A DNA stretch of 64,000 nt from Sodaliphilus pleomorphus (GCF_009676955.1 NZ_CP045696.1:930001-994000); one strand, 5' to 3'. Counted from the first letter of the stretch, positions 15,698 to 28,368 are shown. Notes: generated from the letters alone by a model not told the origin. Translations and numbers: made by a program.

Positions 15698-16201
15698 ATG
15701 CTTAAGAAAATTTTACTTGTAGTCGCAGTTGCTGCCCCCATGTTCATGTCGGCCCAGGCCGTTAAGTTCGGCGTGATCAACCCGCAAGAAATCGTCAACG
15801 TGATGCCCGACTATGCCACGGCGCAAAACACCATCAAGACGGTGAGCGACAAGTATCAAACCCAGGCCAAGGCCCTGCAAGACGAGTACGACAAGAAGAT
15901 GCAAGAATACCAGGACCTGACCAAGGCCAAGGCTACCGAAGCCCAGCTCGAGGCCAAAGGCAAGGAGATTCAAGACATACAGACCCGCTTCCAAAACTTC
16001 CAGCAGACCGCCCAAAGCGACCTGCAGAAACAGCAGGAGACCCTCATGGCCCCCATCGAGCAGAAGCTGAACAATGCCATCCAGAGCGTGGGTGCCAAGG
16101 GCGGCTACACAGCCATCTTCATGGAAGGCGCCCTCATGTACAAGGGTTCCAACCTCGAGGACGTGTCGGCCAAGGTGAAGGCCGAGCTTGGCATCAAGTA
16201 A
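15698..16201 (+). CDS. OmpH/Skp family periplasmic chaperone (copy 2)
   Basis: 167 residues from ATG 15698 (MLKKILLVVAVAAPMFMSAQA signal); upstream in-frame ATGs run into the previous gene and are unlikely. Same plan as copy 1: strand VKFGVINPQEIVNVMPDY, coiled-coil tentacles, closing strands YTAIFMEGALMYKGSN, and a C-terminal AKVKAELGIK helix that copy 3 also has (AKVKAKLGLQ). A strong terminator follows, so copies 1 and 2 probably end the envelope operon. Confidence 0.92.
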   Translation: MLKKILLVVAVAAPMFMSAQAVKFGVINPQEIVNVMPDYATAQNTIKTVSDKYQTQAKALQDEYDKKMQEYQDLTKAKATEAQLEAKGKEIQDIQTRFQNFQQTAQSDLQKQQETLMAPIEQKLNNAIQSVGAKGGYTAIFMEGALMYKGSNLEDVSAKVKAELGIK

Positions 16202-16239
16202 CGGCCACTCAAGGTAAATAAGACACAAGATGACAACAC

Positions 16240-16283
16240 AGCCAGGAGATGCAACACATGCAAGCGCATCTTCTGGCTTTTTT
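16240..16283 (+). terminator. Terminator after ompH copy 2
   Basis: A 13-bp stem, AGCCAGGAGATGC (16240-16252) with GCATCTTCTGGCT (16266-16278, one G-U pair), followed by a run of T. Confidence 0.88.
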
Positions 16284-16331
16284 ATCCACAGCCGCATGGC
16301 AAGTGAGGGGCGGTAAAAGGAAAAAAATTAG

Positions 16332-16339
16332 TACCTTTG
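16332..16339 (+). promoter_or_regulatory. -7 element of ompH copy 3
   Basis: TACCTTTG, 34 bases before the ATG at 16374 and just after the terminator, indicating separate transcription of copy 3. No TTG at -33. Confidence 0.55.
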
Positions 16340-16373
16340 CCGCAAGATAACGACACAAAACCGTATTCACACT

Positions 16374-16883
16374 ATGACAGCAATAAAGACAGCAATCATT
16401 GCGCTCGCAGCCGCCGCGCCGCTGTGCCTGGCAGCACAGAGCAAGGTCGCCACCGTCGATGTCGAGGCCGTGTACAACGCCATGCCCGAGAAGATGGAGG
16501 CCGAGGCCCAGCTCAAGGCCGTGTCGCAGCAGTACAAGGCCGAGTATGAGAGCGTGCAGAAGGAATTCAACCAGAAGTATGCCGACTACCAGGCCCTCGA
16601 CCCCGGCACCCCCTCGACCATCAAGGAACGCCGCATGCAGGAAATACAAGAAAGCGACAAGAAGATACAGGCCTTCTTGAAGCAAGCAGATGCCGACCTG
16701 GCCAAGCGCGAGCAGGAACTCAACGCTCCCATCAAGGCCAAGATAGCCCAGGCCATCAAGACCGTGGGCAGCGAGGAGGGCTACACCTACATCATCGACT
16801 CGAGCAAGGGCACCATCGTGTATGCCGGTGCCGACGCTGTCGACGTCACAGCCAAGGTGAAAGCAAAACTCGGGCTACAATGA
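16374..16883 (+). CDS. OmpH/Skp family periplasmic chaperone (copy 3)
   Basis: 169 residues with a signal peptide (AIIALAAAAPLCLAAQ). Same architecture as copies 1 and 2: SKVATVDVEAVYNAMPEK, a long coiled coil, then YTYIIDSSKGTIVYAGAD and a terminal helix. It is set apart from copies 1-2 by a strong terminator and its own -7 element, so its dose may be regulated separately. Closest to copy 2 by the shared tail. Which client proteins each copy serves cannot be read from sequence. Confidence 0.9.
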   Translation: MTAIKTAIIALAAAAPLCLAAQSKVATVDVEAVYNAMPEKMEAEAQLKAVSQQYKAEYESVQKEFNQKYADYQALDPGTPSTIKERRMQEIQESDKKIQAFLKQADADLAKREQELNAPIKAKIAQAIKTVGSEEGYTYIIDSSKGTIVYAGADAVDVTAKVKAKLGLQ

Positions 16884-16958
16884 GTACAATTGTTTTAACA
16901 CTTGAGGCGTGTAATGTTTAAAAACTGTGGCATTTAGCACAAATTAATCGTTTTAACA

Positions 16959-16988
16959 TTGTTAATTTTAAAATTGTAGCTAATTTAG
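16959..16988 (+). promoter_or_regulatory. Promoter of the secreted protein gene at 17021
   Basis: TTG (16959-16961), 19 bases, TAATTTAG (16981-16988), one mismatch from TAnnTTTG. Predicted leader about 26 bases. Confidence 0.5.
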
Positions 16989-17020
16989 CGCCCAAAATAA
17001 AAGAAACAAGATCGACGACA

Positions 17021-17593
17021 ATGAAAAAGAAATTAGCCCTCATGCTCATCGCCATGCTCTCGATTGCCGGCATGGCTCAGGCCCAAGACAAAGCCGCCCA
17101 GCCGCAAGAGGCGACCGAGCACGACGCAACCGAACCCCTGCCGAGCGAGTTCTACGGCTGCACACTCGACATCACCAAGCAAGGCGACGTGAAGAAGACA
17201 CTCGAGTCGCGCAAGCTCGACGTGATCGACTATGAAGACGCCTATGTGGTGCAGAACGCCGCATTCAAGGGGTTCAACTTCAGCGCCGTCATGTTCCAGT
17301 TTGACAAGAAAAACGTGTTCACGAGCATCACCTTTCTCAACAGCGACCTCTCGCGCGACGAAGCCGTGAACTTTGCTCATGCACTCTACAGCGTGCTCAA
17401 CGAGAAGTACACCCTCATCAAGACCGTAGTCAACGGCCTCGACTGCTACTTCACCAGCAGCAACAACGTGACCATGGTGCTCTCGACCGAGCCCAGCGGC
17501 GAGCGCTACTTTGTGCGGCTGGTCTACGAGGTGGGCACCCCCGACCTCAAGAGCACCCAGACCGATGCCAACGCCACCGTCACTGCCCAGTAG
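17021..17593 (+). CDS. Secreted protein of unknown function
   Basis: 190 residues with a clear Sec signal peptide (MKKKLALMLIAMLSIAGMAQAQ). The mature part is short alternating strands and helices (FYGCTLDITKQGDVKKTLESRKLDV, FNFSAVMFQFDKKNVFTSITF, DEAVNFAHALYSVLNEKY). The pattern, a strand-rich domain built to compare an input with its change, resembles small periplasmic alpha/beta proteins common in Bacteroidales, but I do not recognise the family. Two cysteines could form a disulfide. It has its own promoter and is followed by a 17-bp hairpin, so it is monocistronic. Confidence 0.7.
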   Translation: MKKKLALMLIAMLSIAGMAQAQDKAAQPQEATEHDATEPLPSEFYGCTLDITKQGDVKKTLESRKLDVIDYEDAYVVQNAAFKGFNFSAVMFQFDKKNVFTSITFLNSDLSRDEAVNFAHALYSVLNEKYTLIKTVVNGLDCYFTSSNNVTMVLSTEPSGERYFVRLVYEVGTPDLKSTQTDANATVTAQ

Positions 17594-17607
17594 AGCAGCA
17601 GCAACAG

Positions 17608-17666
17608 CAACCACAGCGGAGCCATGCCAAGCCACAATGCAACTTGACGTGGCTCCGCTGTGGTTG
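17608..17666 (+). terminator. Long hairpin after the secreted protein gene
   Basis: A perfect 17-bp stem (17608-17624 with 17650-17666) with a 25-base loop. It lacks a T-run, so termination efficiency is uncertain. Confidence 0.55.
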
Positions 17667-17679
17667 TGGAAAAAATCAC

Positions 17680-17687
17680 TAAATTTG
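17680..17687 (+). promoter_or_regulatory. -7 element of the DUF3843 gene
   Basis: TAAATTTG, 62 bases before the ATG at 17750. No -33 TTG at standard spacing. Confidence 0.5.
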
Positions 17688-17749
17688 CACTTGAGCCATC
17701 CTACAAGGCTCTCAACACATCAATCAAAAAAAAGGAAACCTGAACGAAG

Positions 17750-18970
17750 ATGGATATTACAGTAAAAGACTTCATGAAGATGCAGCCCAACAACCCCAAG
17801 GTGACCGAGGCCGACAAGTTCTACATGCGCATTGCCCTGCGACTGGCGCAGCTGTGGGACAACAGCCACCGCTTTGTGAACCTGCCCGAGGGCACGCGCA
17901 AGGCGGTGGTGCTGGCTGTGACGGGCTACTACCAGGACGTGATAGCCGATGCCGGGCTGTGGCGCTCGTTTGTGATGATGCACGAGCGGCTCTACGGCAC
18001 TCCCCTGCCCTTTTACAAGCGTGCCGACGACTATGTAGACTACGAGCTCAATGTCGACGACCTGCGCTTTGTGATATGGTACACCATCGAGGGGCAACGC
18101 TATGAGAACTTCACCCTCTCGCCGCTCGACCCGGCCATCGAGTGGCTGGCCCGCCTCTTCTACAAGGTGCTCGACCAGAACTATGAGACGGCGCCCAACC
18201 CGGTAGAATACAACCTGGCCGTGGGTGTCGACCCCGACGATGTGGCCGATGCCAATGCCATCTACGACTTGAGCCACTGGTTGTTCTACGACAGCTACCT
18301 CATGAAGCCAGCCGCCAAGATAGCCCTGGCCCGCCACTTGATAGAGGCCCGCGACATCATCGAGAGCAAGCCTCGCGACCTCGACGGCAAGATACACGAC
18401 CTCGAAGACCGCACCATGCTCAACAACCCCACCGGGCCGCTCTCGCTGAGCGTGGGCGAGTGGATAGCGATGATAGCCGCCGGCAAGTGGCCGCAGCTCG
18501 ACCGCCACCCCGCCGATGCCGCGGCACAGCCCCACAAGCTTTACACGGCCTTCATCGCTGCCAACGGCGGCAGCGACATTGCCTTCTTTGCCAGCTACGA
18601 CGAGATGGAGCAGTGGATGGTCGACCACATGGGCTGGTCGAACGCCGAGGGCGACATCATGCCGCAGCTGCGCAAGTATGCCAACTTTGTGGTGCTGGTC
18701 AACCGCAACCGCGGCATGCTCATTGCCCACGACGTGGCCCAGTATATCGCCCACCCGGCCAATGCCCTCTACGACCGCGAGGCGGCCGCCCGCGAGGGTC
18801 ACAAGCTGGTGACCGAGCAGGGGCGCTGCCCCGTCGACCTGGTGAAATATGCCTTCACCCACCGGCTGCTGCCCGACGCCGCCCTGCCGGCCGACGACAC
18901 CGGCCGCCTGTTGCACGACAACTGGGACTTCTTGCTGCGCCTCTACCAGCAAGGCTACTACAACGACTAA
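17750..18970 (+). CDS. DUF3843 family protein
   Basis: 406 residues without signal peptide or membrane segments, so cytoplasmic. Matches the Bacteroidetes family DUF3843 in plan: an N-terminal TVKDFMKMQP motif, a helical section rich in Trp and Tyr (LRFVIWYTIEGQRYENFTLSP), and a C-terminal half with DEMEQWMVDHMGWSNAEGDIMP and VVLVNRNRGMLIAHDVA. No catalytic motif is recognised and the function of the family is unknown. The next gene begins 178 bases later. Confidence 0.75.
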   Translation: MDITVKDFMKMQPNNPKVTEADKFYMRIALRLAQLWDNSHRFVNLPEGTRKAVVLAVTGYYQDVIADAGLWRSFVMMHERLYGTPLPFYKRADDYVDYELNVDDLRFVIWYTIEGQRYENFTLSPLDPAIEWLARLFYKVLDQNYETAPNPVEYNLAVGVDPDDVADANAIYDLSHWLFYDSYLMKPAAKIALARHLIEARDIIESKPRDLDGKIHDLEDRTMLNNPTGPLSLSVGEWIAMIAAGKWPQLDRHPADAAAQPHKLYTAFIAANGGSDIAFFASYDEMEQWMVDHMGWSNAEGDIMPQLRKYANFVVLVNRNRGMLIAHDVAQYIAHPANALYDREAAAREGHKLVTEQGRCPVDLVKYAFTHRLLPDAALPADDTGRLLHDNWDFLLRLYQQGYYND

Positions 18971-19148
18971 GCCCCCTGCCACCGCCATAGGACAAAAAAA
19001 ACACAACATCGCCATGCCCGACATTAAACCCTGGCTGCTCCAGCGTGTCTAAGAGAGAAAAACAAAACGCGACATGCAGGAACTGCCACGGCACGTTGCT
19101 GCACATGAGTAGAATCAATCATTTCTTTTACACTTAATCGAAGCAACA

Positions 19149-19868
19149 ATGAAACTCAAAGGCTGGATTCTTGAAGCAGCCATTCTGGCTGCCGGAGTCA
19201 TTGTAATGGGACTGTGCCTGAAAACGGGCATCGACAACTATGTGAACAAAGACCGCAAGGTGACCGTGAAGGGACTCTCGGAACGCCAGGTGAAGGCCAA
19301 CCATGTGACTTGGCCCATCACCCTGAAGGAGACCGGCGACGACCTGCAAGAGCTGCACATGGTGATGAGCAGCAAGAAGGCCACCGTGCTGCACTTCTTG
19401 GAAACCAACAATGTGAACGCGGCCGACATTGCCGTGGCACCGCCCACGGTGAGCGACCAGAACACCAACAACTACAGCGGCAACGAAAAGAGCGGCCGCT
19501 ACACCATCACCCAGGTCATCATCGTGTCGAGCAAGCAGGTCGACCTGGTGCGCAGCATCATCAACCGGCAGGGCGAGCTCATGGGGCAAGGCGTGGCCCT
19601 GATCAATGCCTCGAGCTACGACGACACGGGCGGCGGGGTCACCTACGAGTTCACCACGTTTATGAAGATGAAGCCCACCATGATGCACGAGGCTATCTCC
19701 AACGCCCGCAGCACCGCCGTGCAGTTTGCCAAGCAGTGCGGCAGCGAGCTGGGCAAGATAGAAACGGCCAACCAGGGTGAGTTCTCGATCGACGACCGAG
19801 ACAGCAACACGCCGTGGATCAAGACCCTGCGCGTGGTCACCACCGTCACCTACGCGCTCAAGGACTGA
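19149..19868 (+). CDS. SIMPL domain (DUF541) membrane-anchored protein
   Basis: 239 residues: one N-terminal transmembrane anchor (WILEAAILAAGVIVMGLCL, residues about 5-24), then a periplasmic SIMPL/DUF541 domain. Family hallmarks are RKVTVKGLSERQVKANHVTWPI near the anchor, the YTITQVIIVSSKQVDLVRSI block, and the C-terminal TLRVVTTVTYAL strand. SIMPL proteins are oligomeric periplasmic proteins of unclear role, linked to stress or kinase signalling in some organisms. A strong terminator follows and the convergent M16 protease gene ends 131 bases downstream. Confidence 0.9.
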   Translation: MKLKGWILEAAILAAGVIVMGLCLKTGIDNYVNKDRKVTVKGLSERQVKANHVTWPITLKETGDDLQELHMVMSSKKATVLHFLETNNVNAADIAVAPPTVSDQNTNNYSGNEKSGRYTITQVIIVSSKQVDLVRSIINRQGELMGQGVALINASSYDDTGGGVTYEFTTFMKMKPTMMHEAISNARSTAVQFAKQCGSELGKIETANQGEFSIDDRDSNTPWIKTLRVVTTVTYALKD

Positions 19869-19910
19869 CGCGCCCCCCCTCACCCGGGGTGAAGAGGCCC
19901 ATACCGAAAC

Positions 19911-19951
19911 AAAGCAGATGCGCCGCCATGGCAGTGCATCTGCTTTTTTAT
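19911..19951. terminator. Terminator between SIMPL and M16 genes
   Basis: AAAGCAGATGC (19911-19921) pairs with GCATCTGCTTT (19936-19946) and is followed by TTTT on +. The A-run on the other side gives T-rich sequence on -, so it can serve both convergent genes. Confidence 0.85.
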
Positions 19952-19999
19952 TTGTGTGTGTGTGACGCGGTGGCCGGGATCCAGCCCGGGCGACGCGCG

Positions 20000-22924
20000 T
20001 TAATAGTTGAATATCTCTTCGGTAGTGAGGCGCTTCACGGTGCCCAGCTTCTCGAGGGCTTTCATGTCGATGTTTTTCTCATCGCCCAGTATCACATAGC
20101 GATACACCTTGTGGGCCATGTTGCGCTGCTCAAAGTCGACCACATCTTGCAGGGTGAGTGTCGGCAGGGCCTCGTACACGGTCTTGTCGAGCGGCTGGGC
20201 CAGGTGGTGCTCCTTGGCCTGATAGATGTAGTTCCACAGCACGCTCGAGCGGGTCACGCGCTTGCTCTGCAGGCTCTTGGTAAGGCTCTGCTTGGCAATG
20301 CCAAAGGCCGACTGGCTCTGCGGTATGGTGTCGAGAATCTGGTTGAAGACCTTGATGCAATCCATCATCTTGTCGTTTTGAGAAATGATGTGGGTGAAAT
20401 AGGTCATGGGGTGTCCCACCTCGGGATAGAAGTCGTAGTAAGCATAGGCATTGTAGGCCAGGCCACGGCTCTCGCGCAGCTCCTGGAACACGATGGTGTT
20501 CATGCCGCCGCCAAAGTACTTGTTGAACATTGCTGCCACCGGGGCGGTAGCCAAGTCGAAGGTGCGGCCCGTGTTGTGATACATGCGCATGTAGATGTTC
20601 TTGGCCTCGTAGGGGGCCACCAGAATCTCGGTCGTGGCCGGATTGGGCTGCTCGGTGTAGGGCTTGCCTTGCGGCACGGGGGCAAGGTGCTTGGGCGTCT
20701 TGTGGTACTTGGCCAGGCAGCTCGACAGCTCCTTGACGGTCATGGGACCGAAGTACACCACCGTGTGCTGCATCTTGTCGAACGTCTTGAGCCCGTCGAC
20801 GAGCTTCTGCGGGTCGAGTGCGCGCAAGTGGGCTACAGAGAAAATGTTGCGGTTGGCATTGTAGGGCCCGTACACGCCATAGCTGGCCAGAACGCTGAAG
20901 TTGGCTCGCTGGTTCTTCTTGTTGTCGTCGCGGTTCTTCTCCACTGCGTTCACATAGGATGCATAGCTTTGCGGCGTGGCCTTGGCGTGGTTGAGCACGT
21001 CCTCGAGCAGGGCCAGGGCCTTGGGCATGTTCTCCGACAGACCGCTCAGCGAGATGTAGGCCTTGTCGACGCTCACGCTCACGCTATAGTTGCAGGCGAG
21101 CTGGTAGAACGCTTGCTTGACCTGGGCAGCCGTCTTGGTGGCAGTGCCTATCACGTCGAGATAGTCGGCGGCATAGGAGAGCTCTTTGTTGTCCTCGGTA
21201 CCGAAGTCGTAGTAGAACCACAGGTTGAAGAGACCGTCCTGGCAGTTTTGCTTGTACACGAGCGGCAGGCCGGCGCTGGTCTTGGTGTCGGTCACATCGC
21301 GCTTGTAGTCGACAAATTGCGGCTCGATGTCGGGCACCTTAGTATTTTTCACCTCGTTGAGGAAGGGGCTCGAAAGGTCGCGGTTGGCCGGAATGGCCGT
21401 GATGGCAGGCTTGTCGATTTTCTTGAGTGTGGTGTCCTCGCCCTGGCGCTTGAACACGGTGGCATAGTCGTTGCCCAGGTAGCGGGTGGCAAAGGCCATG
21501 ACCTGCTGCTTGGTGATGCCCTCGAGGCGGGCGATGCGGTGCACCACGCTCTCCCAGCTCTTGCCGTTGATGAAGGCGTCGACCATGGCATTGGCGCGGG
21601 TCGAATTGCTGAGCAGGCCCTTGTAGTAGTTGAGCTTCATGTTGCTGATGTAGGACTTGATGAGCTCGTCGGGGAAGTCGCCACGCTTCAGCTTGTCGAT
21701 TTCGGCAAGCAGCAGCGAGCGCACTTGCTCAAGGCTTTGGCCCTTGTTGGGGGAGCCCTCAAACATAAACGTGCTGTAGTCGTTGAGGTCGCTGACAAAG
21801 CAGCCTGCCCATTGCATCTTCATGTCCTGGTTCAAGTCGAGGTCGATGAGGCCGGCCTTGCCGTTGTAGAGCAGGCCCGAGATGAGACTGAGCGTGTCGC
21901 ACTGGGGCGAGGAGGCACCCGGCAGGCGCCAGCCCATCATCAGGTATTCCGACTCGATGCCGTATACAGTGGTATCGACCGGTGCCGTGATGGGGCGCAT
22001 GGGGGCATACTCGGGGCGCGATAGCGCGGGACTCGGGGTCCAGGAGCCAAAGTAGCGGTCGATGGTGGCGATGACCTTGTCGGGGTCGAGGTCGCCGGCC
22101 ATGCAGATGGCCACATTGTTGGGCACGTAGTAGCGCTTGAAGTAGTTTTTGATATTGGTGATCGAGGGATTCTTCAAGTGCGCCTGGGTGCCAATGGTGG
22201 TCTGCGTGCCGTAGGGGTGCGTGGGATAGAGCAGGCGGTTGATGGCGTCATAGCTCTTTCGGCCATCGTCGGCCAAGCCTATGTTGTACTCCTCATACAC
22301 GGCCTCGAGCTCGGTGTGGAAGCCGCGTATCACCATGTTCTGGAAGCGGTCGGCCTCGACGCGGGCCCAGTTGTCGACCTCGTTGCTGGGTATGTCCTCG
22401 ACATAGCAGGTCATGTCGTTGCTGGTATAGGCATTGGTGCCCTGCGCGCCTATCGACGACATGAGCTTGTCGTACTCGTTGGGAATGTTGTAGCGGGCAG
22501 CGAGTTGCGACACCGAGTCGATCTCGTGATAGGCCTGGCGGCGCTGTGCCGAGTCGGTGAGGGTGCGGTAGTGCTCGTAGCGGCGCTCTATGTCGTCGAG
22601 ATAGGGTTTCTCGGCGCTGTAGTCGGTGGTGCCGAAGCGCTTGGTGCCCTTAAACATCAAGTGCTCCAGGTAGTGGGCCAGGCCAGTGGTCTCGGCAGGG
22701 TCGTTGCGGCTGCCGGTGCGCACAGCGATGTTGGTCTGGATGCGGGGCGTCTCCTTGTTGACGCTCAAATACACCTTCAGCCCGTTGGGCAGGGTGTAGA
22801 TGCGTGTGCCCGAGGGATCGCCTGGCACCGTCGAGTAGGTGTAGGGCGGGGCAGCAAGTGCCGAGCCGGCTGCCATCAAGGCAGCCACAGCCAGCATGAT
22901 GATTTTTTTGTTGCGTTTTCTCAT
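20000..22924 (-). CDS. M16 family zinc metalloprotease (tandem, pitrilysin-like)
   Basis: 974 residues starting at ATG 22924 (MRKRNKKIIMLAVAALMAAGSALA, Sec signal). The inverted zinc motif HYLEH (His84, Glu87, His88) is intact, and the downstream ligand glutamate lies in ELEAVYEEYNIG. The two M16 halves typical of the family follow: a catalytic N-terminal half and a second half (from about residue 520) without the zinc motif that closes the chamber. Such periplasmic or surface M16 proteases degrade peptides of limited size. It is transcribed alone from a consensus promoter. The window shows no second M16 gene, so it is probably a fused single-chain form. Confidence 0.92.
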   Translation of the reverse strand: MRKRNKKIIMLAVAALMAAGSALAAPPYTYSTVPGDPSGTRIYTLPNGLKVYLSVNKETPRIQTNIAVRTGSRNDPAETTGLAHYLEHLMFKGTKRFGTTDYSAEKPYLDDIERRYEHYRTLTDSAQRRQAYHEIDSVSQLAARYNIPNEYDKLMSSIGAQGTNAYTSNDMTCYVEDIPSNEVDNWARVEADRFQNMVIRGFHTELEAVYEEYNIGLADDGRKSYDAINRLLYPTHPYGTQTTIGTQAHLKNPSITNIKNYFKRYYVPNNVAICMAGDLDPDKVIATIDRYFGSWTPSPALSRPEYAPMRPITAPVDTTVYGIESEYLMMGWRLPGASSPQCDTLSLISGLLYNGKAGLIDLDLNQDMKMQWAGCFVSDLNDYSTFMFEGSPNKGQSLEQVRSLLLAEIDKLKRGDFPDELIKSYISNMKLNYYKGLLSNSTRANAMVDAFINGKSWESVVHRIARLEGITKQQVMAFATRYLGNDYATVFKRQGEDTTLKKIDKPAITAIPANRDLSSPFLNEVKNTKVPDIEPQFVDYKRDVTDTKTSAGLPLVYKQNCQDGLFNLWFYYDFGTEDNKELSYAADYLDVIGTATKTAAQVKQAFYQLACNYSVSVSVDKAYISLSGLSENMPKALALLEDVLNHAKATPQSYASYVNAVEKNRDDNKKNQRANFSVLASYGVYGPYNANRNIFSVAHLRALDPQKLVDGLKTFDKMQHTVVYFGPMTVKELSSCLAKYHKTPKHLAPVPQGKPYTEQPNPATTEILVAPYEAKNIYMRMYHNTGRTFDLATAPVAAMFNKYFGGGMNTIVFQELRESRGLAYNAYAYYDFYPEVGHPMTYFTHIISQNDKMMDCIKVFNQILDTIPQSQSAFGIAKQSLTKSLQSKRVTRSSVLWNYIYQAKEHHLAQPLDKTVYEALPTLTLQDVVDFEQRNMAHKVYRYVILGDEKNIDMKALEKLGTVKRLTTEEIFNY

Positions 22925-22988
22925 TGCAAAGGTTTTTATAAATTGGTGAATAATGTATTTTAAATATAAACAGTGAGTGCAAGTGTTG

Positions 22989-23019
22989 CAAAGATAAACC
23001 TTTCTACACATTATTGCAA
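22989..23019 (-). promoter_or_regulatory. Promoter of the M16 protease gene
   Basis: Minus strand TTG (23019-23017), 20 bases, TATCTTTG (22996-22989): full consensus. Leader about 58 bases. Confidence 0.8.
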
Positions 23020-23076
23020 CAATTTATCATATATATTGGCTTGTTGAGCGGTGCCCAAGGCCGGGCGAACAAACGA

Positions 23077-23113
23077 GAGCTGCCTCGCACCTGAAACGGT
23101 GCTGAGGCAGCTC
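23077..23113 (-). terminator. Terminator of secA
   Basis: GAGCTGCCTC (23077-23086) pairs with GAGGCAGCTC (23104-23113), with an inner GCACC/GGTGC stem. Downstream on the minus strand is TCGTTTGTT, a moderate T-tract. Confidence 0.7.
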
Positions 23114-23162
23114 CTTGTATATAAATCTCATTTTGCCTGACTCAGGCCTTGTGCAGCTCGCT

Positions 23163-26543
<3,381 letters not shown>

Positions 26544-26653
26544 ATTGTACTATAGTTTCTTGTTTTATCTTTTTTTCAAAACTCACCGGGCGGTGTCTCA
26601 CTGCCCGCCATGCGAAAACACACACACGGACATGGGGCAACCCCAATGAGTTG

Positions 26654-26661
26654 CAAAGTTA
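26654..26661 (-). promoter_or_regulatory. -7 element of secA
   Basis: TAACTTTG on the minus strand, 110 bases before the secA ATG. No TTG at the -33 position. The long leader leaves room for regulation, but no SecM-like arrest ORF was recognised. Confidence 0.5.
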
Positions 26662-26701
26662 CTAAAAAATGTTTGGATTGAATAAGTTGGTGTATATGAA
26701 T

Positions 26702-27103
26702 TTAAATGGAATAGCCCGGGGCCCTTATCTTGATGGGGCTTGCGGCGACGCCCGGCGTGCTCGGCGCGCACACCGGCACTTGCAACGCCGCCACCGGCGC
26801 TGCCCACACCACATAGCCCAGCTCGGTGCAGCAGGCGCTCGAGGCCTGGTGGGCACAGTGGTGGGCAACATGTTTCTTGGTCTCTTGCTTGAGTTGCGAC
26901 GACTGCTGGCGCAGCAGCCTGTTGAGCGCTTCCTGGCCGGCGCGGTCGCTCATGAGCTCGTTGTAGCTGGCACGCAGGCGGCAGGCAATCTCCTCCACCT
27001 CGTGCCGGGGCAGCTGCACCTCGACAGTGGCCACTGCCGAGAGCACCACCATCGATGCTACTATCGAGGTGAGCAGGCGATTGATTTGACTATTGTGAAG
27101 CAT
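26702..27103 (-). CDS. Small membrane-anchored or secreted protein, unknown
   Basis: 133 residues with an N-terminal hydrophobic segment (LLTSIVASMVVLSAVATVEV) that is a signal peptide or anchor. A charged helical middle follows (about 33-78), then a short C-terminal part with cysteines (HHCAHQASSACC) and Pro/Ala-rich sequence. Not recognised. The ATG at 27103 overlaps the end of the DUF4105 gene by 14 bases, so it is probably translationally coupled to it. Confidence 0.55.
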   Translation of the reverse strand: MLHNSQINRLLTSIVASMVVLSAVATVEVQLPRHEVEEIACRLRASYNELMSDRAGQEALNRLLRQQSSQLKQETKKHVAHHCAHQASSACCTELGYVVWAAPVAALQVPVCAPSTPGVAASPIKIRAPGYSI

Positions 27104-28307
27104 TGTTGCGGTTGAGCATTACATAGTTGAACGAGCGCAGCACTATCACCAGCATGAGCGGGTAGAAAGCGATGTTGAAATGTTGTGGCAAAAATGGTGC
27201 CACAATCATGAACACTGCCATTTCAACCAGCATGGCCCCGTGCAGCCACAGCAGGGGCTTGCGCCACCTGGGCACCCACACCATCACCGCCGGCAGCAGG
27301 TAGAACGGGTGCAGCCACAGGCCGTCGAGGTTGGGCGAGGTCGACTCGTGGGTGGAAACAAATATCAGGAAATACACAATGCAGCCTGCCAGGCCATAGG
27401 CGAGAAAGAGCACGCTGTCGCACAGGCGCGACAACCTGCCACGCCGCAGGTCGCGCCATGTGGCATAGCACACGGCCGCCAGCAGCAGCACTGCCAGCGC
27501 GAGCGGCGTGGCCCACCAGGGGGTGGGCGGCAACACCGTGCCCTGGTCGCTGCCAGGGTTGAGCACGCGCGTGGCCGTGACCAGCGGCTCCTGGCCGCCG
27601 CCTGGGCGGTCGACCGTGGCTGACGCCACAGCACTCATGAGATGCATGGGAATGAACAGCTTCTGCCGGTAGCTGATGACCGTGTCGGCACTGAGCCCCA
27701 GGGCCAGGTCGATGCCGAAGGCCTCCCACGGGTAGTTGCCGTTGTAGTGCGACATGATGTCGCGGTAGGTCTCTTGTTTCTCGCCCGCAGCGATGTGGTA
27801 GTGCAGCGACTTGCCCAGCACCCGCTCGATGATGTCGCGCGGCCGCGTGGCACAGTTGTCGCTCAAGAACTTGTAGCGGTAGGTGGCATTCTGCGGCAGG
27901 CAATTGAGAGCAAGCAACTGGCGCACCTGCCGGGCCTGGTCAGCAGTGAGGTTGAGCACCTGTTCCACCACCTTGCGCCCCGAGCCCATATACTCCCTCA
28001 GGGCCACATAGCCCGGCAGGCCGCCGCACATGTAGTCGGTGTGGCCAGCCACAAAGCGGTATACAAAGTGAGGGGCGTTGAAGTCGAAGAGCCCGTAGTT
28101 GTAATAGGTGTCGCTCAAGCTGTCGGTCACACGCAACTCGGTGTGGCCGTAGATTTCATAAAGATTGCTTCCTGGATATATCGTGACCAGGCTCACCTGC
28201 ACATCGCCAGCGCGGGCAACCCCTGCCGTGCTCACCTGGGAGACTGCCAGCAGCGATTGAAGTGCCAAAAAGAGCGACAACAGGTATACCTTACAAGATT
28301 GCTTCAC
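27090..28307 (-). CDS. DUF4105 domain integral membrane protein
   Basis: 405 residues. After a signal peptide (LLSLFLALQSLLAVSQ) comes a periplasmic DUF4105 (Lnb N-terminal-like) domain with the family signatures VSLVTIYPGSNLYEIYGHTELRV and FLSDNCATRPRDIIERVLG; the Cys and His are candidate catalytic residues of this papain-like/NlpC-related fold. The C-terminal third contains about five transmembrane segments starting at WWATPLALAVLLLAA. The combination is standard in Bacteroidales. The exact substrate is unknown; lipoprotein or peptidoglycan processing is inference from distant homology. Transcribed from a consensus promoter flanked by an inverted repeat. Confidence 0.85.
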   Translation of the reverse strand: MKQSCKVYLLSLFLALQSLLAVSQVSTAGVARAGDVQVSLVTIYPGSNLYEIYGHTELRVTDSLSDTYYNYGLFDFNAPHFVYRFVAGHTDYMCGGLPGYVALREYMGSGRKVVEQVLNLTADQARQVRQLLALNCLPQNATYRYKFLSDNCATRPRDIIERVLGKSLHYHIAAGEKQETYRDIMSHYNGNYPWEAFGIDLALGLSADTVISYRQKLFIPMHLMSAVASATVDRPGGGQEPLVTATRVLNPGSDQGTVLPPTPWWATPLALAVLLLAAVCYATWRDLRRGRLSRLCDSVLFLAYGLAGCIVYFLIFVSTHESTSPNLDGLWLHPFYLLPAVMVWVPRWRKPLLWLHGAMLVEMAVFMIVAPFLPQHFNIAFYPLMLVIVLRSFNYVMLNRNNASQ

Positions 28308-28368
28308 TTCGAAATAAACAATATTTCATTCAAAAACCATTTCCTTGCCAGTATTTCAAATGGCAACT

